From Ignavibacteria bacterium (GTDB lineage: Bacteria; Bacteroidota; Ignavibacteria; Tepidaquicellales; Tepidaquicellaceae), in the NCBI GenBank assembly GCA_016710985.1, contig JADJTX010000009.1, positions 127,587-191,586 of the forward strand: a stretch of DNA of 64,000 nt, read 5' to 3'. The notes under the pieces are model-generated. The model was not told the DNA's origin. It made no database searches and saw only the letters and a list, made by a program, of their open reading frames with translations. Position 1 is the stretch's first letter. Every line of letters starts with the position of its first letter. A program made the position numbers and the translations under genes. Shown one piece after another: positions 1 to 9,167 of this stretch.

Positions 1-84
1 TCTGTCCCACGGACAGTCTTTTCTCAATCTCTTAACAATATCTACAAAATCGTTAAACTCTGTTAAAGGGTTCTCTTTATTCAA
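1..84 (-). CDS. mazG: MazG-like nucleoside triphosphate pyrophosphohydrolase, N-terminal fragment cut by window edge
   Basis: Reading the minus strand from a TTG at 84-82 gives 28 codons that run off the window, ending in the residues VKRLRKDCPWDR. That segment matches the start of the MazG domain, where CPWDxxQTH follows an (I/V)xxLRxxCPWD helix. MazG proteins hydrolyse NTPs to NMP and pyrophosphate and clean aberrant nucleotides. A stop codon lies a few codons upstream in frame, so the TTG (or a nearby non-ATG start) is needed. Only the N-terminus is visible, so the catalytic EExxE motifs cannot be checked. Confidence 0.7.
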   Translation of the reverse strand, partial: MNKENPLTEFNDFVDIVKRLRKDCPWDR

Positions 85-142
85 ATTTCGGGTTTCTAAA
101 AGATAAAAATTTTAATGCTTTAATTCAGTAACGAAATTTATT

Positions 143-270
143 CAATTTGGAAATTGGGATTTCGGATTTGGGATTATTTATTTTGATCTAACACAAAGTG
201 TTTGCCCACAAATAAAAATAAATTCCAAATTCGAATTCCCCAATTCCAAATCAAGTAAATTCCAAATCAG
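143..270. repeat. Inverted pair of degenerate short direct repeats (GGAAATTGGGATTT / AATTCCAAATC type)
   Basis: The gap between the mazG fragment and the dehydrogenase holds TTTGGAAATTGGGATTTCGG and further copies of the same unit at about 143-175. Related units in opposite orientation (AATTCCAAATTCGAATTCC, AATTCCAAATC) occupy about 220-270. The two arms could form a large imperfect hairpin around an AT-rich spacer. The same unit recurs at 34049-34085 and 44810-44926. Confidence 0.6.
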
Positions 271-331
271 ATAATTTTCCTTTAAATTGAAAACCAAAAC
301 CTTTACTTTTCTTTCTCAAAATTAAAACATT

Positions 332-1792
332 ATGAAAACAAATTATCCCGAAGTAAAGAATTACATAGCCGGTGAATTTACCAAAAACGGACACAAGACA
401 CTTGATGTGCTGTGCCCCCTGGACGGAAAAGTAATTTCAACCGTTCCCCTTTCCGGCAAAAAGGATCTCGATGATGCAGTAAAGTCAGCGTCAGAAGCTT
501 ATACAAAATGGTCGGTAGTTCCGATTAAAGAAAGAGTACAGGTATTTTACAAATATAAGACTTTACTTGAAAATAATCTGATGGAGCTGGCTGAACTAAC
601 TCACATAGAAAACGGCAAAACTTTAGATGAAGCTAAGGCTGAAGTAGAGAAAAGTATAGAGCTTACTGAATTTGCCTGTTCTCTTCCGCAATTGATCGGC
701 GGCGAAATTCTCGAAGTGAGCTCAGGAGTCGAATGCAGGATCGAACATAAGCCAATTGGAGTGGTAGCATCAATTGGTCCGTTTAATTTCCCCCACATGG
801 TTCCTCACTGGACTATCCCTAATGCTATTGCACTTGGAAACTGCATGATATTAAAACCATCGGAGCATGTTCCGATTTCATCTAACCGTATTGCAGAGAT
901 GCTGAAAGAAGCCGGTCTTCCTGACGGAGTTTTTAATGTTGTAAATGGTGACAGGGAAATTGTTGAAGCCATTTGTGATCATCCGGGAATTGCTGCTGTG
1001 TCATTTGTCGGCTCAACTAAAGTCGCAAAGATAGTTTACAAACGCGCAACATCTAATCTGAAAAGATGCCTTGCACTCGGCGGTGCGAAGAATCATTTGA
1101 TAGTTCTTCCCGATGCTCATCCTGAAATGACTGCTAATAATGTTACGGCATCAATGTCAGGCTGTGCCGGTCAGAGATGCATGGCGGCATCTGCAATGGT
1201 TGGCGTTGGAAATATTGATGACATAGTGGATAAGATCGTAGATGAAGCAAAAAAAATAATTCCGGGGAAAAATCTCGGCTCGGTGATCACAAAAGAAGCA
1301 AAAGACAGAATTGAAAGATATATTTCCGAAGCTGAAAAACTTGGCGCGAAAGTATTGGTGGACGGAAGAAATGCATCGGTCGAAGGCAAAGAAGGCGGGT
1401 TCTATGTAGGACCGACTGTAATTGATTTTGTAACTCCCGATATGGCTATTGCAAAAGAAGAAGTTTTCGGACCCGTGATAGCGATCATTCGTGCGAAAAA
1501 TATTGAGGAAGCCGTAATAATTGAAAACAGTTCAGAGTATGGAAACGCAGCATCTGTCTTTACACAAAGCGGAGCTGCTGCAAGATATATAATGGATCAT
1601 GCCAGCGCCGGAATGATAGGAGTTAATATAGGAGTTCCTGTTCCTAGAGAACCATTTTCCTTCGGAGGATGGAATGAATCGAAATTCGGAGTGTGTGACA
1701 TTACGGGGAAGAGTTCGATTGAGTTCTGGACACAGCTGAAGAAGACGACTACGAAGTGGAATCCGGAGGCGAAGAAGAACTGGATGAGTTAG
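332..1792 (+). CDS. mmsA: CoA-acylating methylmalonate/malonate-semialdehyde dehydrogenase
   Basis: This 486-residue enzyme has full family length. It is expected to oxidise malonate semialdehyde to acetyl-CoA, or methylmalonate semialdehyde to propionyl-CoA, with NAD and CoA. The catalytic cysteine is Cys283 in CAGQRCMA. The segment LALGGAKNH (about 248-255) replaces the Glu-containing ELGGK motif of ordinary aldehyde dehydrogenases, as is typical of the CoA-acylating branch. The cofactor motif GSTKVAK is near residue 228 and IGPFNFPHM near 148. With the omega-aminotransferase (4142) and dihydropyrimidinase (13958) it would complete beta-alanine breakdown, so malonate semialdehyde is the likely in vivo substrate; this substrate call is inferred. 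It may equally serve valine or inositol catabolism. Confidence 0.9.
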   Translation: MKTNYPEVKNYIAGEFTKNGHKTLDVLCPLDGKVISTVPLSGKKDLDDAVKSASEAYTKWSVVPIKERVQVFYKYKTLLENNLMELAELTHIENGKTLDEAKAEVEKSIELTEFACSLPQLIGGEILEVSSGVECRIEHKPIGVVASIGPFNFPHMVPHWTIPNAIALGNCMILKPSEHVPISSNRIAEMLKEAGLPDGVFNVVNGDREIVEAICDHPGIAAVSFVGSTKVAKIVYKRATSNLKRCLALGGAKNHLIVLPDAHPEMTANNVTASMSGCAGQRCMAASAMVGVGNIDDIVDKIVDEAKKIIPGKNLGSVITKEAKDRIERYISEAEKLGAKVLVDGRNASVEGKEGGFYVGPTVIDFVTPDMAIAKEEVFGPVIAIIRAKNIEEAVIIENSSEYGNAASVFTQSGAAARYIMDHASAGMIGVNIGVPVPREPFSFGGWNESKFGVCDITGKSSIEFWTQLKKTTTKWNPEAKKNWMS

Positions 1793-1832
1793 GATTTGTA
1801 AGATTTATAAGATTCGTAAGATTTTTAAGATT
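1793..1832. repeat. Nonamer direct repeats (GTAAGATTT)
   Basis: Four near-identical nine-base units (GTAAGATTT, ATAAGATTC, GTAAGATTT, TTAAGATTA) start directly after the stop codon of the dehydrogenase gene. No inverted partner is visible here. Confidence 0.6.
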
Positions 1833-1903
1833 AAAATAATTTTATTACTATAATAAGTGTAAGTTATAATCTAAGAACCACCGTTGTGATTATACCAGAT
1901 TAA

Positions 1904-2086
1904 ATGAAGATTAAATCTAACATCGAACAAGAAGTTCAAAAAATATTTGAATCCAAAATTGATTTTCACAGGAGTCAAGCACAACTTCCGATTAAAGAAA
2001 AAATAAAAATATTGATAGAGCTGCAAAAAATAGGAAAGCTTGCAAACCCGGAAAGAACAAAAGACAAGAAGATTTGGGAGATATAG
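1904..2086 (+). CDS. Small charged hypothetical protein (60 aa)
   Basis: A 60-residue protein with an N-terminal amphipathic segment (NIEQEVQKIFESK) followed by IKEKIKILIELQKIGKLANPE and a Lys-rich tail. Small proteins with an IKIxxxLQKI core are common in Bacteroidota and related genomes and are often found beside nucleotidyltransferase- or toxin-like genes. No partner gene is visible here, as the next ORF is a secreted glycine-zipper protein. An antitoxin-like role is only a possibility. It could also be non-coding, since it lies just after a repeat array, but its codon use looks normal. Confidence 0.5.
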   Translation: MKIKSNIEQEVQKIFESKIDFHRSQAQLPIKEKIKILIELQKIGKLANPERTKDKKIWEI

Positions 2087-2118
2087 AATAATTGATTAAT
2101 TCTAAAACTTAAATCATA

Positions 2119-2517
2119 ATGCGAGAAAAATTATTAGTTCTGTTTTCAGTTGTTTTAATCTCCGGTTTCATTTCTACGAGACAACTTTTAGCCGGCGATA
2201 TAAAAATTATCAAAAAGGTTTCAGGGAAAAATTATAAGCTGCAGGAATTAAAAAATAATTTTTTAAAAACAAACACTGATAAAATTTCCACAGCTGCTTT
2301 TAAAACTGAAGGTACCGCAATGTCAAAAACTTCAGGAATGCTGCTTGGAGGTGGCATAGGGCTTGTTGCCGGCGGATTAATAGGAGGAGTTTTAGCAAGC
2401 AATTCGAATGATGATAATCCGATAGATGAAGGGTTAAACATTGGCGGAGGAATATTGCTCGGTGGATTATCAGGGCTTGTCGTTGGCGGACTGACAGGAT
2501 ACCTTCTTGGAAAGTAA
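2119..2517 (+). CDS. Secreted glycine-zipper protein (132 aa)
   Basis: An N-terminal signal peptide (about residues 1-25, ending near RQLLAGD) precedes a lysine-rich linker. Two Gly-rich hydrophobic helices follow (about 76-92, GMLLGGGIGLVAGGLIGG, and about 108-130), joined by an Asn/Asp loop. GxxxG-spaced glycines in paired helices are the hallmark of glycine-zipper domains found in outer-membrane-associated and pore-like small proteins. No enzymatic residues are seen. The gene sits about 30 bases after the small ORF at 1904 and converges with the gene ending at 2570. Confidence 0.7.
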   Translation: MREKLLVLFSVVLISGFISTRQLLAGDIKIIKKVSGKNYKLQELKNNFLKTNTDKISTAAFKTEGTAMSKTSGMLLGGGIGLVAGGLIGGVLASNSNDDNPIDEGLNIGGGILLGGLSGLVVGGLTGYLLGK

Positions 2518-2569
2518 CTTAACAACGGTTATAGTATTACTAAAATTTAGATCAACCCAAGCTTACTTT

Positions 2570-3376
2570 CTAATCCTTTTTTATATCAAACTCCCCGTTA
2601 AGATCTTTCATTAAGTTTCTTATGAGCTCAAGCTGTGCGGGAAGAAATGAAGTAGATCTTACAATAGCGTTTCTTTTCCTTTCAGAAGCCCATCCAATTA
2701 CTTCACTTATGTATTCAACATTATATGTTATCAGCTTTGCCGGAGTCTTCGCAAAAGCTTCACGAATGTCACTGTTCAAATTTATTCCGTTAAAAAGATT
2801 ATTGAATGTAATACTTCTCATGGAGTCAATTAACACAGGCCGGAAAACCCTGTTGACAGCTTTAATTTCTTCTATCAGCCTCTTTTGATCTGTTTCCTGC
2901 CGCTCTGCAAATTTAATGGAAATAATATTATCCCACAGACTTATGTCAGAAACTAATTTCCTGTTTTTAAAATACCGTAAACTTCCGGAATTAATCAGCT
3001 GATCAAGATTCGCATTAGCAGGAACAGGCATATCAACTTCCATTAAGAAACTCGCCTGATAGTAAGTTAATAATGTAGTATTTTTTTTAACTTCAACACT
3101 GTCAAGTGTTTCAATTAAAGAACTAAGTACGCTTATCAGAAGTTTTTTTCGTTCTATAGCTTTAGAAATTTGTATAGAATCTTCTGCAAGTTCGTAATAT
3201 AACCCAACAGCCATTTCCTTTGCTCTCTCCTTTTCAACCATATGATCTCTTAAATTCTCCGTAAGGAACCCGGCAGTAATGGCAAGGAAAAGCATAAAAA
3301 ATTCAAGAGCATAGTGCTTCCATTTCTTTTCACCTTTTTCCGGAGCATCATGATAATATTTATGTTCTATTTCCAT
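2570..3376 (-). CDS. Hypothetical single-pass membrane protein, DUF6090-like
   Basis: This 268-residue protein has a charged N-terminus (EIEHKYYHDAPEKGEKKWKHY), one membrane helix at about 25-41 (LEFFMLFLAITAGFLTEN) and then a long soluble helical region. The arrangement of a short positively charged tail, one helix ending in an EN(L/W)-type motif and a helical remainder resembles the DUF6090 family common in Bacteroidota; this is a resemblance, not a confirmed assignment. Function is unknown. It is monocistronic and converges with the glycine-zipper gene. Confidence 0.55.
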   Translation of the reverse strand: MEIEHKYYHDAPEKGEKKWKHYALEFFMLFLAITAGFLTENLRDHMVEKERAKEMAVGLYYELAEDSIQISKAIERKKLLISVLSSLIETLDSVEVKKNTTLLTYYQASFLMEVDMPVPANANLDQLINSGSLRYFKNRKLVSDISLWDNIISIKFAERQETDQKRLIEEIKAVNRVFRPVLIDSMRSITFNNLFNGINLNSDIREAFAKTPAKLITYNVEYISEVIGWASERKRNAIVRSTSFLPAQLELIRNLMKDLNGEFDIKKD

Positions 3377-3487
3377 TTATTTATTTTGATTTTTTAGAGT
3401 AACATAAAATAGATATTTCATAAATTAATTTAAGTAAAAATAAATTTATTGATTTTAAATTAGCTTCAATTACTAATTTGCAAAACC

Positions 3488-3528
3488 TGACAATTCACAA
3501 TTGACGATTAACAATTAACGAATAACGG
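3488..3528. repeat. Degenerate short direct repeats (CAATTAACG type)
   Basis: Units of the form ACAATTCAC, AATTGACGATTAAC, AATTAACG and AATAACGG follow one another in the gap upstream of the RAYT remnant. The same AATTAACGAATAACGG-like wording recurs near 44900-44926. Confidence 0.45.
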
Positions 3529-3607
3529 TTTTTTGCCTGATTTAAGAATTTCTATATTCTATTATTTTATGCAAATTTAGGAAGTAAAGGATTTAATATG
3601 ATAATAT

Positions 3608-3629
3608 AAAAACCGTTTAAACGGTTTTT
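3608..3629. repeat. Perfect palindrome, left flank of RAYT remnant
   Basis: A 22-base perfect palindrome with core AACCGTTTAAACGGTT. An identical 16-base core lies at 4081-4102, on the other side of the transposase-like gene. Each could fold as a short hairpin. A flanking pair of palindromes is the classic arrangement of a REP-associated tyrosine transposase. Confidence 0.75.
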
Positions 3630-3644
3630 TATGAAAGGGATAAG

Positions 3645-4093
3645 ATGGGTACTTCATTGATCAGGATTTGGATTCATGCATGGTTCAGTGTTAAAGATTT
3701 AATGCCGTTAATAATTGATTCACTTGAAAAAAATATTCACTTTAAAATTAAGAATAAAATAGAAAAAGAGTTTAAATCTTTTGTAAAAATATCAACGGAA
3801 CTGAGAATCATATACATATATTATTCATGCTGAATCCGATTTACAATGTTGCAGATATTATGAAAAACATAAAAGGTGAGTCGTCTCACTGGGTCAATCA
3901 GAACAGATTCATTGACGCAAAGTTTTCATGGCAGAAGAGCTATGATGCAGTTTCTGTAAGTGAGTCAATGCTGGAATTTGTTGACAGATTCATTTCTAAT
4001 CAAAAAGAATATCATATGAAGATTACCTTTCCTGAGGAAAGAGCTCTGATTCTGAAAAAATTTATAAATCACCCTGATAATAAAACCGTTTAA
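3645..4093 (+). pseudogene. REP-associated tyrosine transposase (IS200-like, RAYT) with frame break and altered catalytic Tyr
   Basis: Two ORFs in different frames (3645-3833 and 3827-4093) together give one IS200-like Y1 transposase of about 149 codons. The first encodes SLIRIWIHAWFSVKDLMPLI, the conserved N-terminus. The second frame, read upstream of its ATG, encodes INGTENHIHILFMLNP, which keeps the HxH of the HUH site, then the IKGESSHWVN and FSWQKSY motifs. Adding one A to the five-A run at 3785-3789 joins them. The position normally holding the catalytic tyrosine (Y in YIxNQ) reads F (RFISNQKEYH). The stop codon falls inside the right-hand palindrome, so the C-terminus is shorter than usual. 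The element is probably inactive even if the frameshift is a sequencing error. Confidence 0.75.
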
Positions 4094-4102
4094 ACGGTTT
4101 TA
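4081..4102. repeat. Perfect palindrome, right flank of RAYT remnant
   Basis: A 22-base perfect palindrome with the same AACCGTTTAAACGGTT core as the copy at 3608-3629. It contains the stop codon of the transposase remnant and lies 40 bases before the aminotransferase start. Confidence 0.75.
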
Positions 4103-4141
4103 TTATCAACATTTCTCTAAAAAATTAACTAACATCCAAAA

Positions 4142-5494
4142 ATGGAATCTGCCATCATATCTGAAAAGGAAGATGTTATACAAAACTGTCTGAACTACAC
4201 TCTTACTTCATGGTCTAAACAGCGTGGTGCAAAACCGGTAGTTGTTGACAAAGCCGAAGGTGTTTATCTTTATGACAAAGACGGAAAACGATATATAGAT
4301 TTTTCATCGCAGCTAATCTGTGTGAATATCGGTCACGGTCATCCGAAAGTTGCTGAAGCTGTCGCCGAACAAATGAAGGATCTAAGTTATGTTTACCCTG
4401 GTATGTTTACAAAAGTGCGAGGTGAAGTTGGAAAAAAATTAGCTGAGATCACACCGGGAAGTTTAAACAGAACATTCTTTACACTCGGTGGAGCTGAAGC
4501 AGTTGAGAATGCAATCAAGCTTGCAAGGATTTATACCGGTCGTCATAAGATCGTTGCATTATATCAGTCATATCACGGAGCAACTTATGCTTCAGCAAGT
4601 CTTGGCGGAGATCCGAGAAAATTTCCAGTTGATTCACAGCAGGCGCCGAATTTTGTTCATGTGGAAAATCCGTATTTTTATCGTTGTCCCTGGAACAGCG
4701 AAACTCCGGAAGAATGTGCTGAGAATGCCGCAGCTGCTTTGGAAAGAGTTGTGCAGTATGAAGGACCCAACAGCATTGCTGCAATTATGCTTGAAGGGGA
4801 ATCCGGATCATCCGGATGTATAAAATATCCGCCGGGATACTGGAAAAAAGTTAAAGCGATTGCGGACAAGTATGGAATACTTACTATCTGTGATGAAGTT
4901 ATGAGCGGTTTCGGAAGGACGGGTAAATGGTTCGGTATAGATCATCACGAAGTAGTGCCGGATATAATGTGCATGGCTAAAGGAATTACATCGGCGTATC
5001 TTCCGCTGGGAGGAATTATAGTAAAAGAGGAAATTGCAACAACATTTGATGATAAGCCGCTTATGCTTGGGTTAACATATTCAGCTCATCCTGTTTCACT
5101 CGCAGCCGCAAATGCTGTCATAGATATTTACAAAGATGAAAACTTAATTGAGAATGCTGACATAATGGGAAAGTATATGGACCTAAGAATGGTGGAGATG
5201 AGAGAAGAGCATCCTTCAATCGGAGACTGGAGAAATACAGGTTTGCTCGGTTGTCTTGAACTTGTAAAGAACCGAAAAACAAAAGAGCCGATCGCAAGAT
5301 GGAATGCGCCGCCGGATGAAATGGCAGTGATGAATAAAGTAATGGCGAAGATAGCTGAACTAGGGATGTACACATTCGGGCGGTGGAATCTGTTATTTAT
5401 TGCGCCGCCGTTGTGTGTGACTAAGGAACAGATTGATGAAGGCTTGGAGATCATTTCGGAAGCGCTGAAGATTGCTGATGAAGAAGTTCAATAA
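4142..5494 (+). CDS. Class III aminotransferase, probable beta-alanine (omega-amino acid) transaminase
   Basis: A 450-residue fold-type I PLP enzyme of full length. The PLP lysine is Lys280 in CMAKGITSAYLPLGG. Asp251 in ICDEVMSGFGRTG contacts the pyridine nitrogen, and YHGATYASASLGGD (about 144-157) and PYFYRCPW (about 178-184) are typical of the taurine:2-oxoglutarate / beta-alanine transaminase branch. The product from beta-alanine would be malonate semialdehyde, the substrate of the dehydrogenase at 332. The neighbouring dihydropyrimidinase and nucleobase permease support beta-alanine over taurine, but the amino donor cannot be settled from sequence. Confidence 0.82.
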   Translation: MESAIISEKEDVIQNCLNYTLTSWSKQRGAKPVVVDKAEGVYLYDKDGKRYIDFSSQLICVNIGHGHPKVAEAVAEQMKDLSYVYPGMFTKVRGEVGKKLAEITPGSLNRTFFTLGGAEAVENAIKLARIYTGRHKIVALYQSYHGATYASASLGGDPRKFPVDSQQAPNFVHVENPYFYRCPWNSETPEECAENAAAALERVVQYEGPNSIAAIMLEGESGSSGCIKYPPGYWKKVKAIADKYGILTICDEVMSGFGRTGKWFGIDHHEVVPDIMCMAKGITSAYLPLGGIIVKEEIATTFDDKPLMLGLTYSAHPVSLAAANAVIDIYKDENLIENADIMGKYMDLRMVEMREEHPSIGDWRNTGLLGCLELVKNRKTKEPIARWNAPPDEMAVMNKVMAKIAELGMYTFGRWNLLFIAPPLCVTKEQIDEGLEIISEALKIADEEVQ

Positions 5495-5547
5495 ACAGAT
5501 TAGTTTTTAAAAGTAAATTTTTCTGATTTTAATTTAATTTTCTAGTT

Positions 5548-7710
5548 ATGAAAAATATTATTTTTATTATTTTTTTAACTTCAATTTCTTTTAATAATTC
5601 CTATTCTCAATCGGGTTGGTTTTGGCAGAACCCCCTTCCGCAAGGAAATACATTAAATGATAATTATTTTATAAATGAACACACCGGGTTTTTAATTGGA
5701 AATAAAGGTATTGTATTAAAGACAACAAACTCAGGTGTGAATTGGCAAACAAAATATTTATCAACTTCACAAAATTTAAATGCTGTAAATTGTATTGATC
5801 TGAATACCGGGTTTATAGTTGGTGACAGCTCAAAGATTTTCAAAACAATCAATGGAGGAGTTAATTGGAACAGAATTAATTATCCCGGTAACGAAAAATT
5901 TATGGATATAAATTTTTACAGTATTGATTTTGGAATGCTGGTTGGAACAAATACTATATTAAGATCAACGAACGCCGGTCAAAATTGGAGCAACATTTTA
6001 TCTTTGAGCTCAAGTTACAATTTAAGAAAAATATCATTTCTTGATTCTAATAATATGTTTATTGTTGGTCGAAAATACATGGGAGGTCTTCCGGGATATT
6101 ATTTAAGCGTAATGTTAAAATCCAGCAATGCCGGATTAAACTGGTCAGAAACCAATCTGAACACTTCTTCATTGAACAGTATCATTTGCCTTTCTGCAGT
6201 TAATATTATTTGTACAGGAGAAAGTTCAATATTCAGATCAACTGATCATGGTGTAAGCTGGGTGAATACAATTAGTTCTATCTTTGCAAATTTAAAAGAT
6301 ATTCAGTTTTTTGATTCAACCATAGGCATTGTAGTTGGTTCGGACGGAAATGGAAGAATTTTAAGAACTATCAATGGAGGTGAGACATGGTATAATGTAC
6401 AAACATATGGATTTGATCCAAATTCGATTTCAATGTCTTCCCTATCCGATGGCTTTATAGTTGGAGAAAATGGCTCAATTTTAAAAACCAGTAATTCAGG
6501 TACTTCTTGGTCATTATTGCCAATTGTGCTGCAAGATTTTGGGTATTTGAATAAAGTACAATTTATTGATGAGAATACGGGATATATTTGTGGTATTGGT
6601 TATGATATTCCGGTTTATTACGGAGGGTCAATTTTAAAAACTACTAATGGCGGGGAAAACTGGATTAGCCAACGGTGCTTTGATTATACTTATGGTAATC
6701 TTACAGATATTTTTTTTATTTCTCCACATACCGGATTTATTACCGGAGAAAATGTGGCATTTATAGTAAAAACAACAAATGGTGGAAGTAATTGGAATTG
6801 TGATGTTATTGGCCCTTGGGATCTCAATGCAATTTGGTTTAGTGATTCATTAAATGGTACTACTGTTGGAGATTACGGCTCCATTTACAGGACAAACAAT
6901 TCAGGGGTTAGTTGGTATAGTCAATATAGCAACAATAACATTTATTTATATGGTGTTCACTTTGTAAATTCAAATATCGGAACCGCTGTAGGAAGTGGAC
7001 AGGGTGGTGCGATATTGCACACAACCAATGGAGGAGGTCAGTGGAATACCCAAAGTCTTGGAGTCAGTTCTTATCGCAATTTATATGATGTATTTCTAAT
7101 TGATGAAAATATTGGATTTATTATAGGAGACAGTCATTATTTGTATAAAACAACAAATGGCGGAATTAATTGGATAAGCTCAATTCCACTTTATAATGTA
7201 AAATTGAATGAAATTAAATTTTCGGATAACAATAATGGAATAATTGTTGGTGATGGTGGTTTATTTCTGAAAACTACAAACCAAGGCTTAAATTGGAATA
7301 GTATAAACACCGGGACAGATCAGAATATTTATGGGTTTAGTTTTATTGATAATAATGTGGGGACAATTGTAGGAAGTAATTTGAGCATATTAAAAACCAC
7401 GACCGGGGGGCTTGTAGATGTTAATTTGACTTCATCAATAATTCCGCAAAGTTTTTATCTTTATCAAAACTATCCGAACCCGTTTAATCCAAAGACAAAG
7501 ATCAAATTTGAAATTCCTAATTTATCAAATGTTAAATTAACAATTTTCGACATGCTCGGAAAAGAAATCAAAACATTGATAGACATGAGTTTGCACGCCG
7601 GAGTTTATGATTCCGAATGGGATGGATCAAACTTCCCAAGCGGAATATATTTTTACCGCTTACTGACTAATGAATTTGCAGAGACAAAAAAAATGATTCT
7701 TTTAAAATGA
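5548..7710 (+). CDS. Secreted Ycf48/BNR-repeat beta-propeller protein with T9SS type A sorting domain
   Basis: A 720-residue protein with a signal peptide (about 1-20, ending NNSYSQ). It has at least ten repeats of about 45-55 residues built on TGFIVG...KTTNGGxNW, the Asp-box-like pattern of Ycf48/BNR photosystem-assembly-type propellers. The C-terminal 75 residues form the T9SS type A domain (YLYQNYPNPFNPKTKIKFEI, then VKLTIFDMLGKEI, SGIYFYRLL and a final KKMILLK). It is expected to cross the outer membrane through T9SS and be released or anchored at the surface. Such propellers in this group are usually uncharacterised surface proteins; the ligand is unknown. Confidence 0.88.
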   Translation: MKNIIFIIFLTSISFNNSYSQSGWFWQNPLPQGNTLNDNYFINEHTGFLIGNKGIVLKTTNSGVNWQTKYLSTSQNLNAVNCIDLNTGFIVGDSSKIFKTINGGVNWNRINYPGNEKFMDINFYSIDFGMLVGTNTILRSTNAGQNWSNILSLSSSYNLRKISFLDSNNMFIVGRKYMGGLPGYYLSVMLKSSNAGLNWSETNLNTSSLNSIICLSAVNIICTGESSIFRSTDHGVSWVNTISSIFANLKDIQFFDSTIGIVVGSDGNGRILRTINGGETWYNVQTYGFDPNSISMSSLSDGFIVGENGSILKTSNSGTSWSLLPIVLQDFGYLNKVQFIDENTGYICGIGYDIPVYYGGSILKTTNGGENWISQRCFDYTYGNLTDIFFISPHTGFITGENVAFIVKTTNGGSNWNCDVIGPWDLNAIWFSDSLNGTTVGDYGSIYRTNNSGVSWYSQYSNNNIYLYGVHFVNSNIGTAVGSGQGGAILHTTNGGGQWNTQSLGVSSYRNLYDVFLIDENIGFIIGDSHYLYKTTNGGINWISSIPLYNVKLNEIKFSDNNNGIIVGDGGLFLKTTNQGLNWNSINTGTDQNIYGFSFIDNNVGTIVGSNLSILKTTTGGLVDVNLTSSIIPQSFYLYQNYPNPFNPKTKIKFEIPNLSNVKLTIFDMLGKEIKTLIDMSLHAGVYDSEWDGSNFPSGIYFYRLLTNEFAETKKMILLK

Positions 7711-7744
7711 AAAAATATATCTAGAAGATTTACTTTCATCATCT

Positions 7745-9160
7745 TTATTTAAGCAACAACATTTTTTTAACTTCAGTTTTGTTTTCAGTTTTCAGTTTAT
7801 AAAAATATACTCCGCTTGTCATAGCAGTTGCATCCCAGCTATAATTATGCGTGCCCGATGACAAAACGTCATTATACAAAACCTGAATCTCCTGTCCTAA
7901 AACATTTAACACGCTTAAAGTTACAAATTCTTTTTGAGCCAGTTCAAATTTAATATTTGTTACAGGATTAAAGGGATTAGGAAAGTTTTGGTGAAGTGAA
8001 AACTTTTCCGGATTTATAGTTGATAATGTAGAGATTCCAACCGGATTATTTAGAATAACCGTATTCATAAAAGTAATTCCTACAGGTCCGCCGTTAAGGT
8101 CTTTGTTCATCATGACAGCAATTGATATTTTATCTACAGGATCATAGATCATTACTGATGTATAGCCGAATGTGTTTCCTCCGTGCCCATAACCAGTTCT
8201 GCCCGATAGCGGGTATCTCATTGTTCCCAGCCCGTATCCGTTCGCTCCGGAAATATTTGCCGGACGGAAGGTTAGCATTTGAGTAAGTGAAGAACTATTT
8301 ATAATATCTCCATTGAACAGATTGTCGCTGTATCTGACAAGATTTTCGGGACGGCTGATTACACCTCCGGCTCCGATTGTTGAACTGTTTAAAGAAGTTG
8401 TTGGTAGATAAAATGCATCCTGAATCACACCTGTTCCGGTGATGTCAGCCCAGTTATGTGCAAATGGCTTTGTGACAGTGTCATCAATCTCAAAAAAAGA
8501 ACCGCTAAGATCATACGGAGTATAAAACCTTTCCCGAAACTGTGCAGAAAGATTTGTTTTCATTATCTTAGTAATTATCAGTCCCAGGATCATATACCCG
8601 GTATTGGAATATCTCCATCCGGCTCCGGGAGAGAAATACGGAGCAAGAACATATCCGCCGTTAAGAACTTCTTCGATCGTCCAGAATCTGTTCAGATCAG
8701 ATGTAATAGCTGAGACAAAACCTGGATTGTCTGTAACATTATATATCCCGCTTGTATGATCCATCAGTTGTTTTATAGTAATGGAATTGTTTATGTTAGG
8801 ATAAGATGGCAGCCATTTTCCCAGTGAGTCATTTATATTCAAGCTATCAGCTTCAGCAAGCTGGAGTATGATAGTTGCGATGAAATTTTTTGTTATACTT
8901 CCTGCGCCGAAGACCATTTCAGTTGTTACATTGTCACTGTCTGATGAAGATATTCCGCTTGCTCCGGTCCAGATTCCCTGCCCCGGAACAAGAGCTGCAG
9001 CTGATATTCCAACAAGTGCATAAGAGCTTTTTAACTGTTCAATTTTAGTCTGCAGAATTTGTGCATAAGCGCTGTCGAAAGTACCGGCAGTAGATTTTGA
9101 AGTAGTTGTAATAATAATTACTATACCCCAGATAATAATTGAAAGAATAATTTTTTTCAT
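7745..9160 (-). CDS. Secreted beta-lactamase-fold serine hydrolase with T9SS type A domain
   Basis: A 471-residue class C beta-lactamase/DD-peptidase-like (PF00144) hydrolase with an N-terminal signal helix. The nucleophile motif is Ser88-Ile-Thr-Lys91, the second motif is Tyr184-Ser-Asn186 (WRYSNTGYMILG) and a HGG motif (GYGHGGNTFGY) lies around residue 325. The last 80 residues are a T9SS sorting domain (LHQNFPNPFNPVTNIKFEL, ending KKMLLLK), so the enzyme is exported. The family includes esterases, D-aminopeptidases and penicillin-binding-protein-like enzymes; the substrate is not predictable. It lies 7 bases downstream of the TetR gene and is probably co-transcribed and controlled by it. 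Confidence 0.88.
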   Translation of the reverse strand: MKKIILSIIIWGIVIIITTTSKSTAGTFDSAYAQILQTKIEQLKSSYALVGISAAALVPGQGIWTGASGISSSDSDNVTTEMVFGAGSITKNFIATIILQLAEADSLNINDSLGKWLPSYPNINNSITIKQLMDHTSGIYNVTDNPGFVSAITSDLNRFWTIEEVLNGGYVLAPYFSPGAGWRYSNTGYMILGLIITKIMKTNLSAQFRERFYTPYDLSGSFFEIDDTVTKPFAHNWADITGTGVIQDAFYLPTTSLNSSTIGAGGVISRPENLVRYSDNLFNGDIINSSSLTQMLTFRPANISGANGYGLGTMRYPLSGRTGYGHGGNTFGYTSVMIYDPVDKISIAVMMNKDLNGGPVGITFMNTVILNNPVGISTLSTINPEKFSLHQNFPNPFNPVTNIKFELAQKEFVTLSVLNVLGQEIQVLYNDVLSSGTHNYSWDATAMTSGVYFYKLKTENKTEVKKMLLLK

Positions 9161-9167
9161 GATAATG

